Source: Belliella calami
GTDB taxonomy: Bacteria > Bacteroidota > Bacteroidia > Cytophagales > Cyclobacteriaceae
Reading direction: 5' to 3'
Assembly (NCBI RefSeq): GCF_022549695.1
Contig: NZ_JAKZGS010000025.1
Coordinates: 1-45,682 of the forward strand
Length of the DNA stretch: 45,682 bases
This document shows, piece by piece, positions 1-8,848 of this stretch. A program made the translations under genes and the position numbers. The notes beneath the pieces were generated by a model. The model worked only from the letters and a program-made list of their open reading frames with translations. It ran no database searches and was not told the origin of the DNA. Position 1 is the first letter of the stretch. Each line of letters begins with the position of its first letter.

Positions 1-84
<84 letters not shown>

Positions 85-262
85 AAAGTTTTTTTTAGGG
101 ATCTTTAAATCCCTTTGTTCCTGACACATCGGATATTTATATTCCAATCTAATTTTTGTATATAATAAAATATACTTTTTGTCGTTTCGTCTTACAATAC
201 TTCAATGAACTTATTCTCTTAAAAGAGATGTGTTTCAGGATCGTTTTCCCTGAAAGCGAGTG

Positions 263-293
263 CAAATATCGGGAGATATTTTTAAGTTCCAAA
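263..293 (-). promoter_or_regulatory. rRNA operon promoter (Bacteroidota type)
   Basis: On the minus strand TTTG (290-293) is followed by exactly 19 bp and then GATATTTG (263-270). This is a one-mismatch match to the Bacteroidota primary sigma consensus TTTG-N19-TAnnTTTG. It lies ~180 bp upstream of mature 16S, leaving an AT-rich leader. The same GATATTTGCA occurs with the same spacer in front of rpmB (36009-36039). The rest of 85-487 shows no gene. Confidence 0.75.
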
Positions 294-487
294 ATTGAAA
301 CCAAAATATTTTAAAATATTTTTAAACCCTTGATTTTTGCTCTTTTTTCAACCTTGGAATCATCAACTTTTTGATGTGTTCCTCCCAAATGGGAATGCAA
401 ACATAGAGCACTTTTGTAAATTTACCAAATCAGATCCTTAAAAAAATCTATTAAATTTAGTAAACAACTGTGTCCAAGCAAAATAAT

Positions 488-994
488 TTATTTGGGAGCC
501 TTATAAAGCGGGACGGTACTACATGGTTCACCATACATAATTGATTTAGCATGCCCCTGAATCATGGATACAATTTTTCCATATGCAAATAATGGGATCG
601 GGAATTTACTACATCCCTTAATCACTACTGGGCGATCTTTATACACCATGGGATCAACTGCACTCAGTGCTTTCTCGAAAAGATTTTGTTCTAATGCATC
701 CAAATCACCCAAAATATAGTCAACATTGATCTTTGAAAGGTATGTACCTACCAAAATAAAAGCCCATACCGGAACAATAGCATCTACAGAACACTGTACC
801 GAAACCACCTTACCCTCGAACTGTTCCCAATTTATTTGTTTCAAGGCAAGTCTAAAGTCCATTTCCTTCAAAACCAGACCTTGGAACAAATAGTCCTTAA
901 GATCGAATATTACTCTTTCTTCGGTCCTATAGTATGTCTCTAAATCAATAGTCATGATTGGACTATTGGCCACTCTGTTGATTATCTCACTCAT
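488..994 (-). CDS. DUF2480 family protein
   Basis: This 168-residue soluble protein matches the Bacteroidota family DUF2480, whose function is unknown. Family hallmarks are the opening SEIINRVANS, the DLKDYLFQGLVLKEMDFR segment and the SVDAIVPVWAFILV stretch. There is no signal peptide or membrane segment. It is the last gene of the rpmH-rnpA-S41-tsaB run: its start ATG overlaps the tsaB stop by 4 nt (ATGA), so translational coupling is likely. The conserved CSVDAIVP and VVIKGCSKFPIP segments contain cysteines that could suit metal binding, but that is only an inference. Confidence 0.85.
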   Translation of the reverse strand: MSEIINRVANSPIMTIDLETYYRTEERVIFDLKDYLFQGLVLKEMDFRLALKQINWEQFEGKVVSVQCSVDAIVPVWAFILVGTYLSKINVDYILGDLDALEQNLFEKALSAVDPMVYKDRPVVIKGCSKFPIPLFAYGKIVSMIQGHAKSIMYGEPCSTVPLYKAPK

Positions 995-1680
995 ACCAAA
1001 AACGGGTTTTTCTTTGACTGTAAAACTCTGAACTCCTTTAAGTAGTTCGGTTCAAAATAAGCCAAGTCTTCAAAATCACCAGCGACAAACTTTTTGTATG
1101 CTAATTCCCCTACTGTTTTACTTGAAATGCTGAAAGGTAAAAATCGTGAATTGGGATGATCTAGGATATCTTTGGACTTCGCCATTCCATCACCAAGAAA
1201 ATAAACATTCCCTTTGGTTAGGTACTCTTCAAAAGGATTCGATTCCAAAACTACAGGCTCGGCAGCTTTGACAACCTTACCTTCAAAATCCAATACACTT
1301 GCATAAACTTCCATCCTTCTTGCATCAATCATCGGGATCACATAATCGTCTTTCAAACATAAATGAATTGCCTGAAATGCCAATGCTTCCAATGTACCTA
1401 CAGCAATCAATGGGATATCAATTGCAAAAGAGAAACCTTTCGCAATTGATACTCCAATTCGCAAACCTGTATAAGACCCAGGACCACAAGAGACAGCTAC
1501 TGCATCTAAATCTTTGCTAACTAAATCTAGCTGATTCATTAGGTTAGAAATCACTCCCATCAGCTTTTGCGAGTGTACATTGTTCAGATGAACTTCATTC
1601 ACTCCTAAAAGCAAACCATCTTTATGAACTGATACAGAACAGACCTGTGTTGCTGTCTCTATAGAAAGAATCAAAGCCAT
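991..1680 (-). CDS. tsaB: tRNA threonylcarbamoyladenosine biosynthesis protein TsaB
   Basis: TsaB (YeaZ) is the non-catalytic partner of TsaD in forming N6-threonylcarbamoyladenosine at position 37 of ANN-decoding tRNAs. The 229 residues show the ASKHA-fold start ILSIETATQVCSVSV (4-18) and the diagnostic SCGPGSYTGLRIGVSIAKG near 64-82. Length is normal for the family. It lies 10 bp after the S41 protease and overlaps the DUF2480 gene by 4 nt, so it is probably co-transcribed with rpmH and rnpA, which places a tRNA-modification gene among translation genes. Confidence 0.95.
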   Translation of the reverse strand: MALILSIETATQVCSVSVHKDGLLLGVNEVHLNNVHSQKLMGVISNLMNQLDLVSKDLDAVAVSCGPGSYTGLRIGVSIAKGFSFAIDIPLIAVGTLEALAFQAIHLCLKDDYVIPMIDARRMEVYASVLDFEGKVVKAAEPVVLESNPFEEYLTKGNVYFLGDGMAKSKDILDHPNSRFLPFSISSKTVGELAYKKFVAGDFEDLAYFEPNYLKEFRVLQSKKNPFLV

Positions 1681-1690
1681 AAATGATAAA

Positions 1691-3361
1691 TTACTTTTTC
1701 TTACTTGACGCTGAAAGGATATTTGAAATTTTGATAGGCTCAGAAAGAATCTTGACAGCTTCTTCTATATCCACATCACCTTTCAAAGAAGCTTCTATCA
1801 CACCTTCTTGATAATAATACCTTGATATCAATTCATCTGACAAAGCATCTTTAATTTCCGACTTGAAAGTGATCAGGTCTTGCTCTTTGCTGTGTGTGAC
1901 TTTTTTCTTCAAAACTTCTATTTGCGTTTTGATATCGTCATAATACTTTTCCTTCTCTGCATACTTCTCCAAGTCATCAATTGATTTCTCTACATAAGTA
2001 GTGTAATCATATTCCTTACCTTCTAGCCATGCTACAAAATCATCGTAAATTTGGTCTGAAACTTCAAACTCTCTTGGGGACGGGATCTCCTTGTTTTCTA
2101 TGAAAAATTTATTCCCAAAATCGAAAACATGATTTCTGGCGACAAGACTGTATGTAATTGGCGCGTAAGTAGTGGATTCAGTTTCTGCATCCGGTTCGAT
2201 CCCAGCCCCATCTAGCACAAGCCTTCCATTTTTCGTTTTAAATTCATTTCTCAATGAATCTGGAATTGAGCTAACTTTACCTGACCCGTCCTTTTTACTA
2301 TAATCTATTGCTTGGATGCATCTTCCGCTAGGAATGTAGTATTTTGCAGTGGTCACTTTCACTTGTGAATTGTAAGAAAGCGGAATGGAAGTTTGAACAA
2401 GACCTTTACCAAAGGTTTTTTTACCAATCAGAATTGCCCTGTCATAATCTTGCAATGCACCTGCTACAATCTCAGATGCAGAAGCACTCCTTTCATTTAT
2501 CAATACTACTAATGGAATATCCTTGTCTAGAGGTGATTTTGTAGTTTTATATACAACATTCACACTTTCCAACTTACCAATAGTACTCACGACTTCTTTT
2601 CCTTTCGGTATAAAAAGATTTACTATTTCAACAGCTTCTTTCAAAATCCCTCCTGGATTATCCCTTACATCGAGAATAAGCCTGGAAATCCCTTGTGATT
2701 TCAAATCTACCAAAGCTTTTCTCACATCAGATGCTGCATTGGTAGTAAAATCAGTAAGCTTTATGTAACCTGTCTTATCATCAACTTTTCCGTAGTACGG
2801 CACATTGCTAATGACAATCTTTTTTCTTACCAAATCCACAGAGATCGTATCATCTCCCCTCTTGACCTGAACATTGATAGAAGTGTTAGCAGGCCCCTTT
2901 AGCAAAGCTGAAATGTCAGCAGTTTCTTTTTCACGAACATCTACAGTATCTACTTTCAAAAATTCATCTCCAATCCTCAATCCTGCTTCTTGTGCAGGGA
3001 AGCCTTTGTATGGCATCAAAACCATATTTTTCCCTGTCCTATTTCCAATCAAAGCTCCAACGCCAGCATATTCTCCAGTGGTCAATAACCTGAAATCATC
3101 AGCGTTCTCTTCAGGTATATATTCAGTATAAGGATCAAGCTCCTCAAGCATTGCATTGATACCAACTGTCACCAAATTTTCTGCATCAATTTCGTCAACA
3201 TAATATGAGTCCAACTCTCTAACTAATGAAGCAAAAATATCAAGGTTTTTGGCTATGGTAAATAACTTGTCATTTTTCAAATTGAATGAAAAAAGAGCAC
3301 CTCCCATCAAAATGGTAAGGACAAGTCCAAGAAATACTTTGTTTTTGAATTTATTGATCAT
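1691..3361 (-). CDS. S41 family C-terminal processing peptidase
   Basis: A 556-residue serine protease of the CtpA/Prc family, exported by an N-terminal hydrophobic anchor (residues 9-26). A PDZ domain follows at about 95-180 (TTGEYAGVGALIG, GLRIGDEFLKVD). The S41 core carries the Ser-Lys dyad as S294 (in SASASEI) and K319 (in TFGKGLVQ). A ~200-residue C-terminal extension is rich in charged residues and probably helical. Such enzymes trim or degrade periplasmic proteins by their C-termini. It lies 6 bp after rnpA and 10 bp before tsaB in one operon. The specific substrate cannot be told from sequence. Confidence 0.93.
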   Translation of the reverse strand: MINKFKNKVFLGLVLTILMGGALFSFNLKNDKLFTIAKNLDIFASLVRELDSYYVDEIDAENLVTVGINAMLEELDPYTEYIPEENADDFRLLTTGEYAGVGALIGNRTGKNMVLMPYKGFPAQEAGLRIGDEFLKVDTVDVREKETADISALLKGPANTSINVQVKRGDDTISVDLVRKKIVISNVPYYGKVDDKTGYIKLTDFTTNAASDVRKALVDLKSQGISRLILDVRDNPGGILKEAVEIVNLFIPKGKEVVSTIGKLESVNVVYKTTKSPLDKDIPLVVLINERSASASEIVAGALQDYDRAILIGKKTFGKGLVQTSIPLSYNSQVKVTTAKYYIPSGRCIQAIDYSKKDGSGKVSSIPDSLRNEFKTKNGRLVLDGAGIEPDAETESTTYAPITYSLVARNHVFDFGNKFFIENKEIPSPREFEVSDQIYDDFVAWLEGKEYDYTTYVEKSIDDLEKYAEKEKYYDDIKTQIEVLKKKVTHSKEQDLITFKSEIKDALSDELISRYYYQEGVIEASLKGDVDIEEAVKILSEPIKISNILSASSKKK

Positions 3362-3367
3362 AAATGA

Positions 3368-3745
3368 TTAGCTTTCACTGGAAAAATGATCCAGCTTTTT
3401 AAGAATTTTTTGAATAACAGGCTCAATGCTTTTGAACGTAGAAATGTCAGAAGAAACGTAAATAAAGGCAATATTTTTTTTGCATTTATTTTTATCTGTC
3501 AAAAGGTGCTTATTAAGCCTGTAGGCCTCTTTGATTCTTCTTTTGACATGGTTTCTGTCAACAGCTTTTTTGATTTTCCTTTTTGAAACAGAAAAAAGTA
3601 CCTGATTAGTTTCAATTGGATTTTGAGGGTTCTCGAAATAGAGGACTTTGAAGGGGTATAAAAAAAAAGAGGAACCTTTATCAAAAAGTTCCTTTATTGA
3701 CTTTTTAGAATGTAATCGTTCATTCTTAGAAAGTGTATAATTCAT
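3368..3745 (-). CDS. rnpA: Ribonuclease P protein component
   Basis: RnpA is the protein subunit of RNase P, which with the catalytic RNA matures tRNA 5' ends. The signature basic stretch VDRNHVKRRIKEAYR is present, as is the family start NYTLSKNERLHSKKSIKELF. I place the start at 3745 because family members begin close to this motif. An in-frame ATG 12 codons upstream (3781) is possible but adds a non-conserved segment. It follows rpmH, the classic rpmH-rnpA pair found across bacteria. Confidence 0.93.
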   Translation of the reverse strand: MNYTLSKNERLHSKKSIKELFDKGSSFFLYPFKVLYFENPQNPIETNQVLFSVSKRKIKKAVDRNHVKRRIKEAYRLNKHLLTDKNKCKKNIAFIYVSSDISTFKSIEPVIQKILKKLDHFSSES

Positions 3746-3790
3746 TGCATTTTTATTTACGTACTCAACATACGAAATCAATGCTGAGAA

Positions 3791-3949
3791 TTATTTCTTA
3801 AGTGTTTTTTCAGAAGAAACGGTAAGCTTGTGTCTACCTTTTGCTCTTCTTGATCTGATTACTCTTCTACCGTTTGCAGTAGACATTCTCTCTCTGAAAC
3901 CGTGCTTATTTCTTCTTTTTCTACGAGAAGGCTGAAATGTTCTTTTCAT
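3791..3949 (-). CDS. rpmH: 50S ribosomal protein L34
   Basis: A 52-codon gene whose product starts [20 protein letters not shown] and is almost entirely basic, which is the unmistakable L34 sequence. L34 is a small structural protein of the large ribosomal subunit. It is first in the operon rpmH-rnpA-S41 protease-tsaB-DUF2480 and sits behind a perfect consensus promoter at 4019-4049. Confidence 0.98.
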   Translation of the reverse strand: MKRTFQPSRRKRRNKHGFRERMSTANGRRVIRSRRAKGRHKLTVSSEKTLKK

Positions 3950-4018
3950 GACGCTATGATTTAATATTTTTTGTGCTTTCCTATGACTTCCTTCTAAGCT
4001 TCACCCTAAAAAGGACTG

Positions 4019-4049
4019 CAAAGATAGATAGGTTTTTTTTATTTACAAA
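4019..4049 (-). promoter_or_regulatory. rpmH operon promoter
   Basis: On the minus strand TTTG (4046-4049), 19 bp, then TATCTTTG (4019-4026) is a perfect TTTG-N19-TAnnTTTG Bacteroidota promoter. The predicted leader before rpmH is about 65 nt. It is arranged back to back with the M61 peptidase promoter. Confidence 0.85.
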
Positions 4050-4066
4050 TCAGTCGATTACTTTTG
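4036..4066 (+). promoter_or_regulatory. Probable promoter of the M61 peptidase gene
   Basis: TACTTTTG (4059-4066) matches the -7 consensus TAnnTTTG. At 19 bp upstream is TTTT (4036-4039), one mismatch from TTTG. The start codon follows 24 bp later, giving a very short leader. It overlaps the oppositely oriented rpmH promoter, so the two may compete for polymerase. Confidence 0.6.
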
Positions 4067-4090
4067 TTTAAATCCTTTTGACAAAGATAC

Positions 4091-5770
4091 ATGCAATATT
4101 CAATATCACGAAATTCAAAAACTTCCCAATTCATACAAATCACCTTAAAGATTCCGTGCAAAAGTAATGAAAATATCCATTTGCAACTAGCCGCTTGGAG
4201 ACCCGGTCGCTATGAGTTGGCGAATTATTCTCAAAAAATCCGTGCTTTTGAAGTGGTGCTTAAGGGAGAAAAAATTCATTTTTCTAAAATCACGAAAGAT
4301 CTTTGGCAGTTTGTGGCAAGTGAAAACGGCATTTACGAGATTAATTATGAATTTCATGCGTCTCAAATGGATGCAGGAGGGAGTTGGTCAGACGATAGGC
4401 AGTTATACCTGAATTTTACAAATTTTATTTTTGAAGTTTCTGGTCGTGAGTCAGAAGAGATCTTTTTGGAAATAGATGTTCCGCAAGATTATAAGATTGC
4501 TACGCCACTTTTTTCTCATTCAGAAAAAAAATGGAAAGCAGAATCATACCAACATCTAATAGACAGTCCATTTTTAGGGAGTAAAGATTTAACACATTTT
4601 TCTTACAAAACCCTAAGTACCACTTTCCATCTTTGGTTCAATGGTGAAAAACATTTTGATGTGGACCGCTTGATCAGCGTGTTCAAATCATTCACAAAAA
4701 TACAAATAGAAGCATTTGGCGATTTCCCTGCTGAAGATTATCATTTCATTTTTCAACTTTTACCTTATTGGCATTATCATGGGGTAGAGCATCAATTTTC
4801 AACTGTGATCACTTTTGGACCAGCATTGACATTGGGAGAGGAAAGTCAAATGAGAGAATTGATTGGTGTAAGCTCGCATGAATTGTATCACTTTTGGAAT
4901 GTTTGTAGGATCCGTCCAAAAGGCATAACACCTTATAACTTGGCAAAAGAAGTCTATCTGGATTCGGGCATTGTGCTTGAAGGAGTAACTACATATATGG
5001 GAGACTTGGTCTTGATGCAGTCTGGTTACTTTAGCTTGGAGGAATATTGTGTTGAAATTCTCGACAAACTCCTTCAAAAAGAGTTTAACAGTTTTGGTTG
5101 GCAAAATCAGAGTATTGTAGCGTCTAGTCTGGATCTATGGTTGGATGGATACAAAATTGGAATTCCAGACAAGAAAGTGAGTATTTATAACCGTGGGGCA
5201 TTGATTTCACTTTGTTTGGATTTAATGTTGATCAAAAATTACTCTTCCTTGTCTGATGTTATGAGAGAAATGTGGCTAGGGTTTGGGAAAAGAGGGGTTG
5301 GGTATGAATTAGCAGATTTTGAAAGACTGGTCAGCAACAAACTTGACAATGAAGTAAAATTCAAAAACTTCTTCAATCAGTTTGTTTTCGGCACTGAAGA
5401 TTTGCTCCCGTTGCTCAAAGCACTTTTTTTGGAATTTGGAGTTGAAATAACGGAGACCTTTGATAAAAATGATCCTTTACTCCATGATTTTGGGATAAAA
5501 ATGGTCGAAGGCAAAGTAAAGCTAATTCATCCAAAAAGTGATGCATACCAGAAACTAATGCTTGAAGACAGGATACTTCAGGTCGGGACGAGCGACATGA
5601 CCATGTCACTTGAAAATCCAGAAAAAGGGCTTCTTTTAGTAATAGAAAGATATGGAAGAAAAGTTGATGTACAGCTTGAACCCGAAAAACTCAATGTATA
5701 TCCCAAACTCATTTCAAAAATAAAAGAAACCAATAAGCTGACTGAATTTTGGGTTGGGAAAGGTCGGTGA
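4091..5770 (+). CDS. M61 family peptidase (glycyl aminopeptidase-like)
   Basis: A 559-residue zinc metallopeptidase of family M61. The N-terminal beta domain carries the family motif AAWRPGRYELANYSQKIRAF (34-53). The catalytic HELYH (263-267, HExxH) lies in SSHELYHFWN, and the likely third zinc ligand E297 is in LEGVTTYMGDL. The C-terminal ~90 residues look like a PDZ domain. No signal peptide is evident, so the enzyme is probably cytoplasmic. The first ATG fits the family start. Monocistronic: a promoter precedes it and a hairpin terminator follows at 5777. Confidence 0.92.
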   Translation: MQYSISRNSKTSQFIQITLKIPCKSNENIHLQLAAWRPGRYELANYSQKIRAFEVVLKGEKIHFSKITKDLWQFVASENGIYEINYEFHASQMDAGGSWSDDRQLYLNFTNFIFEVSGRESEEIFLEIDVPQDYKIATPLFSHSEKKWKAESYQHLIDSPFLGSKDLTHFSYKTLSTTFHLWFNGEKHFDVDRLISVFKSFTKIQIEAFGDFPAEDYHFIFQLLPYWHYHGVEHQFSTVITFGPALTLGEESQMRELIGVSSHELYHFWNVCRIRPKGITPYNLAKEVYLDSGIVLEGVTTYMGDLVLMQSGYFSLEEYCVEILDKLLQKEFNSFGWQNQSIVASSLDLWLDGYKIGIPDKKVSIYNRGALISLCLDLMLIKNYSSLSDVMREMWLGFGKRGVGYELADFERLVSNKLDNEVKFKNFFNQFVFGTEDLLPLLKALFLEFGVEITETFDKNDPLLHDFGIKMVEGKVKLIHPKSDAYQKLMLEDRILQVGTSDMTMSLENPEKGLLLVIERYGRKVDVQLEPEKLNVYPKLISKIKETNKLTEFWVGKGR

Positions 5771-5776
5771 AACAAA

Positions 5777-5815
5777 AAAGAGGAGATTTATGCAAACCTC
5801 CTCTTTATTATATGT
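5777..5815 (+). terminator. Intrinsic terminator after the M61 gene
   Basis: AAAGAGGAG (5777-5785) pairs with CTCCTCTTT (5798-5806) around a 12-nt loop, followed by an AT-rich tract. It begins 6 bp after the stop codon. A MITE-like element starts 6 bp further on. Confidence 0.8.
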
Positions 5816-5820
5816 TGTTC

Positions 5821-5970
5821 ATGATAATCCGCTTTCTTTCCTGTAGCCATTTATAATATTGTATGGAGTACAATTCTATCAGCTGTAGATTGATGACTTT
5901 AGGCAATATCAATTATTTCGCATAAACATATGTGAAATATTCACTTATTGGCGTCATTGCGGAAAATCAT
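5821..5970 (-). mobile_element. MITE-like element copy A (ATGATTATCCGC family)
   Basis: A 150-bp element with 12-bp terminal inverted repeats: ATGATAATCCGC at the left and the complement of ATGATTTTCCGC at the right. Read on the minus strand it has the internal inverted end copy about 47 bp in (GCGAAATAATTG), as in the other five copies. No target duplication is visible, so this copy may be older. It sits between the M61 terminator and the 3' end of the next gene and contains no coding sequence. Confidence 0.65.
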
Positions 5971-5978
5971 ATTGATTT

Positions 5979-6713
5979 TTATTTGAAATCTTCGTCGGTC
6001 AATTCTCGATTGAATTCGATGGTCACGAATTTACTTTCAAGTGCGAATGGCAGCATTGGACTTTGAATAGTGACAGTTCTTGGAATCAGCACCCCTTCGA
6101 TATCTTGATAATCAGAATATGTAATATCTTCAGCGACATCAGAACTTGTTTTCAATTTCAAGCCTGATTTGACACTAAAGTATTCCATTGTCTTCATGCC
6201 GTTTGGAAGATTTAAGACTATTGCATGAGCTTCTTCACCATTTATTTCCTCGGTTCCTCTGAGCTCTAGTTCCACTCCTAGTTCTTCATATTTTGTTTCT
6301 GGAAAAATGAATGTTTGAAGTGTAATCATTCCCATCATTTCTTCTGGAACAGGCTGTTCTTGCCCCATTACAGTCATGGTACATTTCCCATCTACCAAAA
6401 CAGTTTTTTGCTGAACATTTCCCATAGCTGAAGTCTGCTGCTTCATTCTGCTATTTTCTGCGTCAGAGATTGTCAACATTTCGATTTTTGTACCCTGAAA
6501 ATCTGCTTCAGCTTCCATATACGCATTTCGTATCTTATCGATGTTTGCTTGCCCACCTACAGCCTTTATGTAATTTGCAATGACTGTTTGCGGATCATTC
6601 TCCAGACTCGAAACCTCAGTACTCGGATAATTTGTAAGAGTAATTGATTTTGAAACAGCACTTTGGGAAATTCCAAAGGCCAAAACAGGAACTAAAAGTG
6701 ATGTGATCTTCAT
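5979..6713 (-). CDS. Exported protein, paralogue of the C-terminal domain of the adjacent M16-like protein
   Basis: A 244-residue protein of unknown function with an N-terminal signal peptide (about 1-22). From residue ~45 on it aligns with the last ~200 residues of the neighbouring inactive M16 subunit. Both have a YI[KE]A[VI]GG start, a shared F.FPE..[YF]E.LG region, the YFSVKSGLKLK/YYSVESGLKIK match and SPM[LI]PF near the end. The domain resembles periplasmic lipoprotein-carrier (LolA/outer-membrane sorting-like) folds, but this assignment is weak. It is transcribed behind the two M16 genes with a 68-bp gap and probably belongs to the same unit. Confidence 0.7.
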   Translation of the reverse strand: MKITSLLVPVLAFGISQSAVSKSITLTNYPSTEVSSLENDPQTVIANYIKAVGGQANIDKIRNAYMEAEADFQGTKIEMLTISDAENSRMKQQTSAMGNVQQKTVLVDGKCTMTVMGQEQPVPEEMMGMITLQTFIFPETKYEELGVELELRGTEEINGEEAHAIVLNLPNGMKTMEYFSVKSGLKLKTSSDVAEDITYSDYQDIEGVLIPRTVTIQSPMLPFALESKFVTIEFNRELTDEDFK

Positions 6714-6781
6714 AAATCTTAAGTTTAAATTTTGTATAGAATATAAAAAGCTAGACTGGAAACCAGTCTAGCAAAATAATA

Positions 6782-8824
6782 TTAATTGAATACAGATTCC
6801 TCAATGGTCGTATTGAAAACTACTTCATTCACAATCGCATCCAATGGGAAAGGAATCATAGGGGATTTGATGATCATTTTCATCGGATACATCACTCCGT
6901 CTATAGATTTGTAATCAGTGTAAAACACTTCTCCAGTCTCTTCACTTTCAGATTTGATTTTGAGGCCAGACTCTACGCTGTAATAATTGATGGTCTTAGA
7001 GCCCATAGGATTGGAGACTACAACTTTGTAGGCGTTTTCTCCTTCTACATCCTTGATTCCATCCACTTCCAAAGTATAACCCAAAGATTCAAAATGCAGC
7101 TCTGGAAATATAAACATATTCATCTTTGCTGCTTCGAACTGCTCGTCAGTAAGCTCTTGATTAGCTCCATTCGCTTGAACAATGCCTTTACCATCTTTCA
7201 AAAGTGTATTTGACATTACATTGCCACCCATACTTACTTTGTTGGAAAATGCTTGTTTTTGCTCATCATAGTAATAATCAAAATCCAATTTCATCCCCTG
7301 AACTTCCGCAGATGATTCAATGATCGAAGTCTTAATTGATTTTACCTTTTCATTTCCTCCAATAGCTTCAATGTAACTATCAATCACACCACTTGCTGTA
7401 ACATCCGCATCCATGGCTACCAGGCGCTCTGGCTCTCCCATATTGGTAAACATTTTCACTTCACCAAATGCCATCAAGCCTTCCTTCACTTGTGCTCCAT
7501 TTCCTACTACAGTAATGTACATATTATCCGGCTGCAAGAATTTTTTGGCCGCAGCATTGACATCCTCTACCGTAAGGGCATTCAAGCGCTGTAGGTAGGT
7601 TGCATAAAAATCTTTTGGCAATCCATAACGCTCCGTATTGATTGCAAAATTGGCTACTGTACTAGGACTTTCTAAAGACCTTCCAAAAGATCCACTTATG
7701 TTTGATTTTGCAGCATCCAATTCAGCTTGAGTGATACCATTATCTCTCATGTTTCTGATTTCGTAAATGATCTCATATACCGCTGAATCAGTAGCAGACC
7801 CTCTTACACTCGCATCTGCAGAAAAGCTTGCAACAAGTCTATCCGAGCCAATTCCTGCATAAGATCCATAAGTAAAACCTTTGTCTTCACGAAGGTTCAT
7901 GAATAATCTTCCAGAACCTCCACCACCAAGTACTTGTCCTATAACCCTACTCGCCAAAAAATCTTCACTTGGCAAATGGTTTTGTATGGGGTAAGTAATA
8001 TTGATGACAGATTGCTGAGAAGCTGACCTATCTACCAAAGCGACTACATTTTCAGAAGGAACTTCAGGAGTTGTATATTTGAAAGATGGTACATCCGCTT
8101 TTTCCCATGCGGAGAAGTGCTTCTCTACCATTTTTTTAGCTTCTGATAAACTGACATCTCCCACAATTGCCAAATAGGCAATATTTGGTTTGAAGAAAGT
8201 ATTGTAATAGCTTTTAATATCTTCTACCGAAATGTTTTCGATAGTTGTTTCTGTCTCAGTCTCACCATAAGGATGATCAGATCCGTAAACCAATTTTCCT
8301 GACAAAATACTAGAGATAGAACTAGGATCATTTTTAGCTAAAGCCAATCCTGATTTAGATTGAGTTTTTAATTTTGAAAGCTCGTCCTCAGGGAATAATG
8401 GGCTGTAAAGCACATCTGCCATCAATTCCAAAACTTTCTCCTGATGCTTGGTCAAGGTCGAAGCTGTCAAAGAAGTAGATGTAGCCGAAATTCTCGCTCC
8501 AAGAAAATCAATTTCTTCATTGAATTTATCTTTCGATCTATTTTTAGTACCTGCAGTCATCATCTCACCTACAAAACCCAGCATTCCGGCTTTATCACCT
8601 TCAAGAATTGGATCTCTGTCCAAGATCAATGAATAAGTAACTCTTGGAAGTTTGTTGTTTTGAATAACAAAAACCTTAAGCCCATTTTTCAAAGTAAATG
8701 ATTCTGCGTCTCCAAATCGAATTTCTGGTGCCGGACCTGGTTCGGGAAGTTTCGATCTATCTATCTGAGCTATTGCAACAGTAGAAAAAATGGAGAAAAT
8801 AAAATATATAAATAATTTTTTCAT
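6782..8824 (-). CDS. M16 family protein, non-catalytic subunit with extra C-terminal domain
   Basis: An exported 680-residue M16-fold protein (signal peptide ending near VAIA). The position where active M16 enzymes carry HxxEH reads GFVGEMMTAGT, so zinc ligands are missing and it should be the structural subunit. It has two M16 halves over residues ~30-440, then a ~210-residue domain shared with the protein at 5979-6713. I use ATG 8824; an in-frame GTG lies 3 codons upstream. The catalytic partner is immediately upstream (8849). Active/inactive M16B pairs in one operon form heterodimers that degrade peptides in the periplasm. Confidence 0.88.
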   Translation of the reverse strand: MKKLFIYFIFSIFSTVAIAQIDRSKLPEPGPAPEIRFGDAESFTLKNGLKVFVIQNNKLPRVTYSLILDRDPILEGDKAGMLGFVGEMMTAGTKNRSKDKFNEEIDFLGARISATSTSLTASTLTKHQEKVLELMADVLYSPLFPEDELSKLKTQSKSGLALAKNDPSSISSILSGKLVYGSDHPYGETETETTIENISVEDIKSYYNTFFKPNIAYLAIVGDVSLSEAKKMVEKHFSAWEKADVPSFKYTTPEVPSENVVALVDRSASQQSVINITYPIQNHLPSEDFLASRVIGQVLGGGGSGRLFMNLREDKGFTYGSYAGIGSDRLVASFSADASVRGSATDSAVYEIIYEIRNMRDNGITQAELDAAKSNISGSFGRSLESPSTVANFAINTERYGLPKDFYATYLQRLNALTVEDVNAAAKKFLQPDNMYITVVGNGAQVKEGLMAFGEVKMFTNMGEPERLVAMDADVTASGVIDSYIEAIGGNEKVKSIKTSIIESSAEVQGMKLDFDYYYDEQKQAFSNKVSMGGNVMSNTLLKDGKGIVQANGANQELTDEQFEAAKMNMFIFPELHFESLGYTLEVDGIKDVEGENAYKVVVSNPMGSKTINYYSVESGLKIKSESEETGEVFYTDYKSIDGVMYPMKMIIKSPMIPFPLDAIVNEVVFNTTIEESVFN

Positions 8825-8848
8825 GTTTATCACAATTAAGTTTTGAAC

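Noticed and set aside
85-487. tRNA or other RNA gene upstream of 16S
   Set aside because: No cloverleaf-like sequence was found; only the promoter and AT-rich leader are visible.
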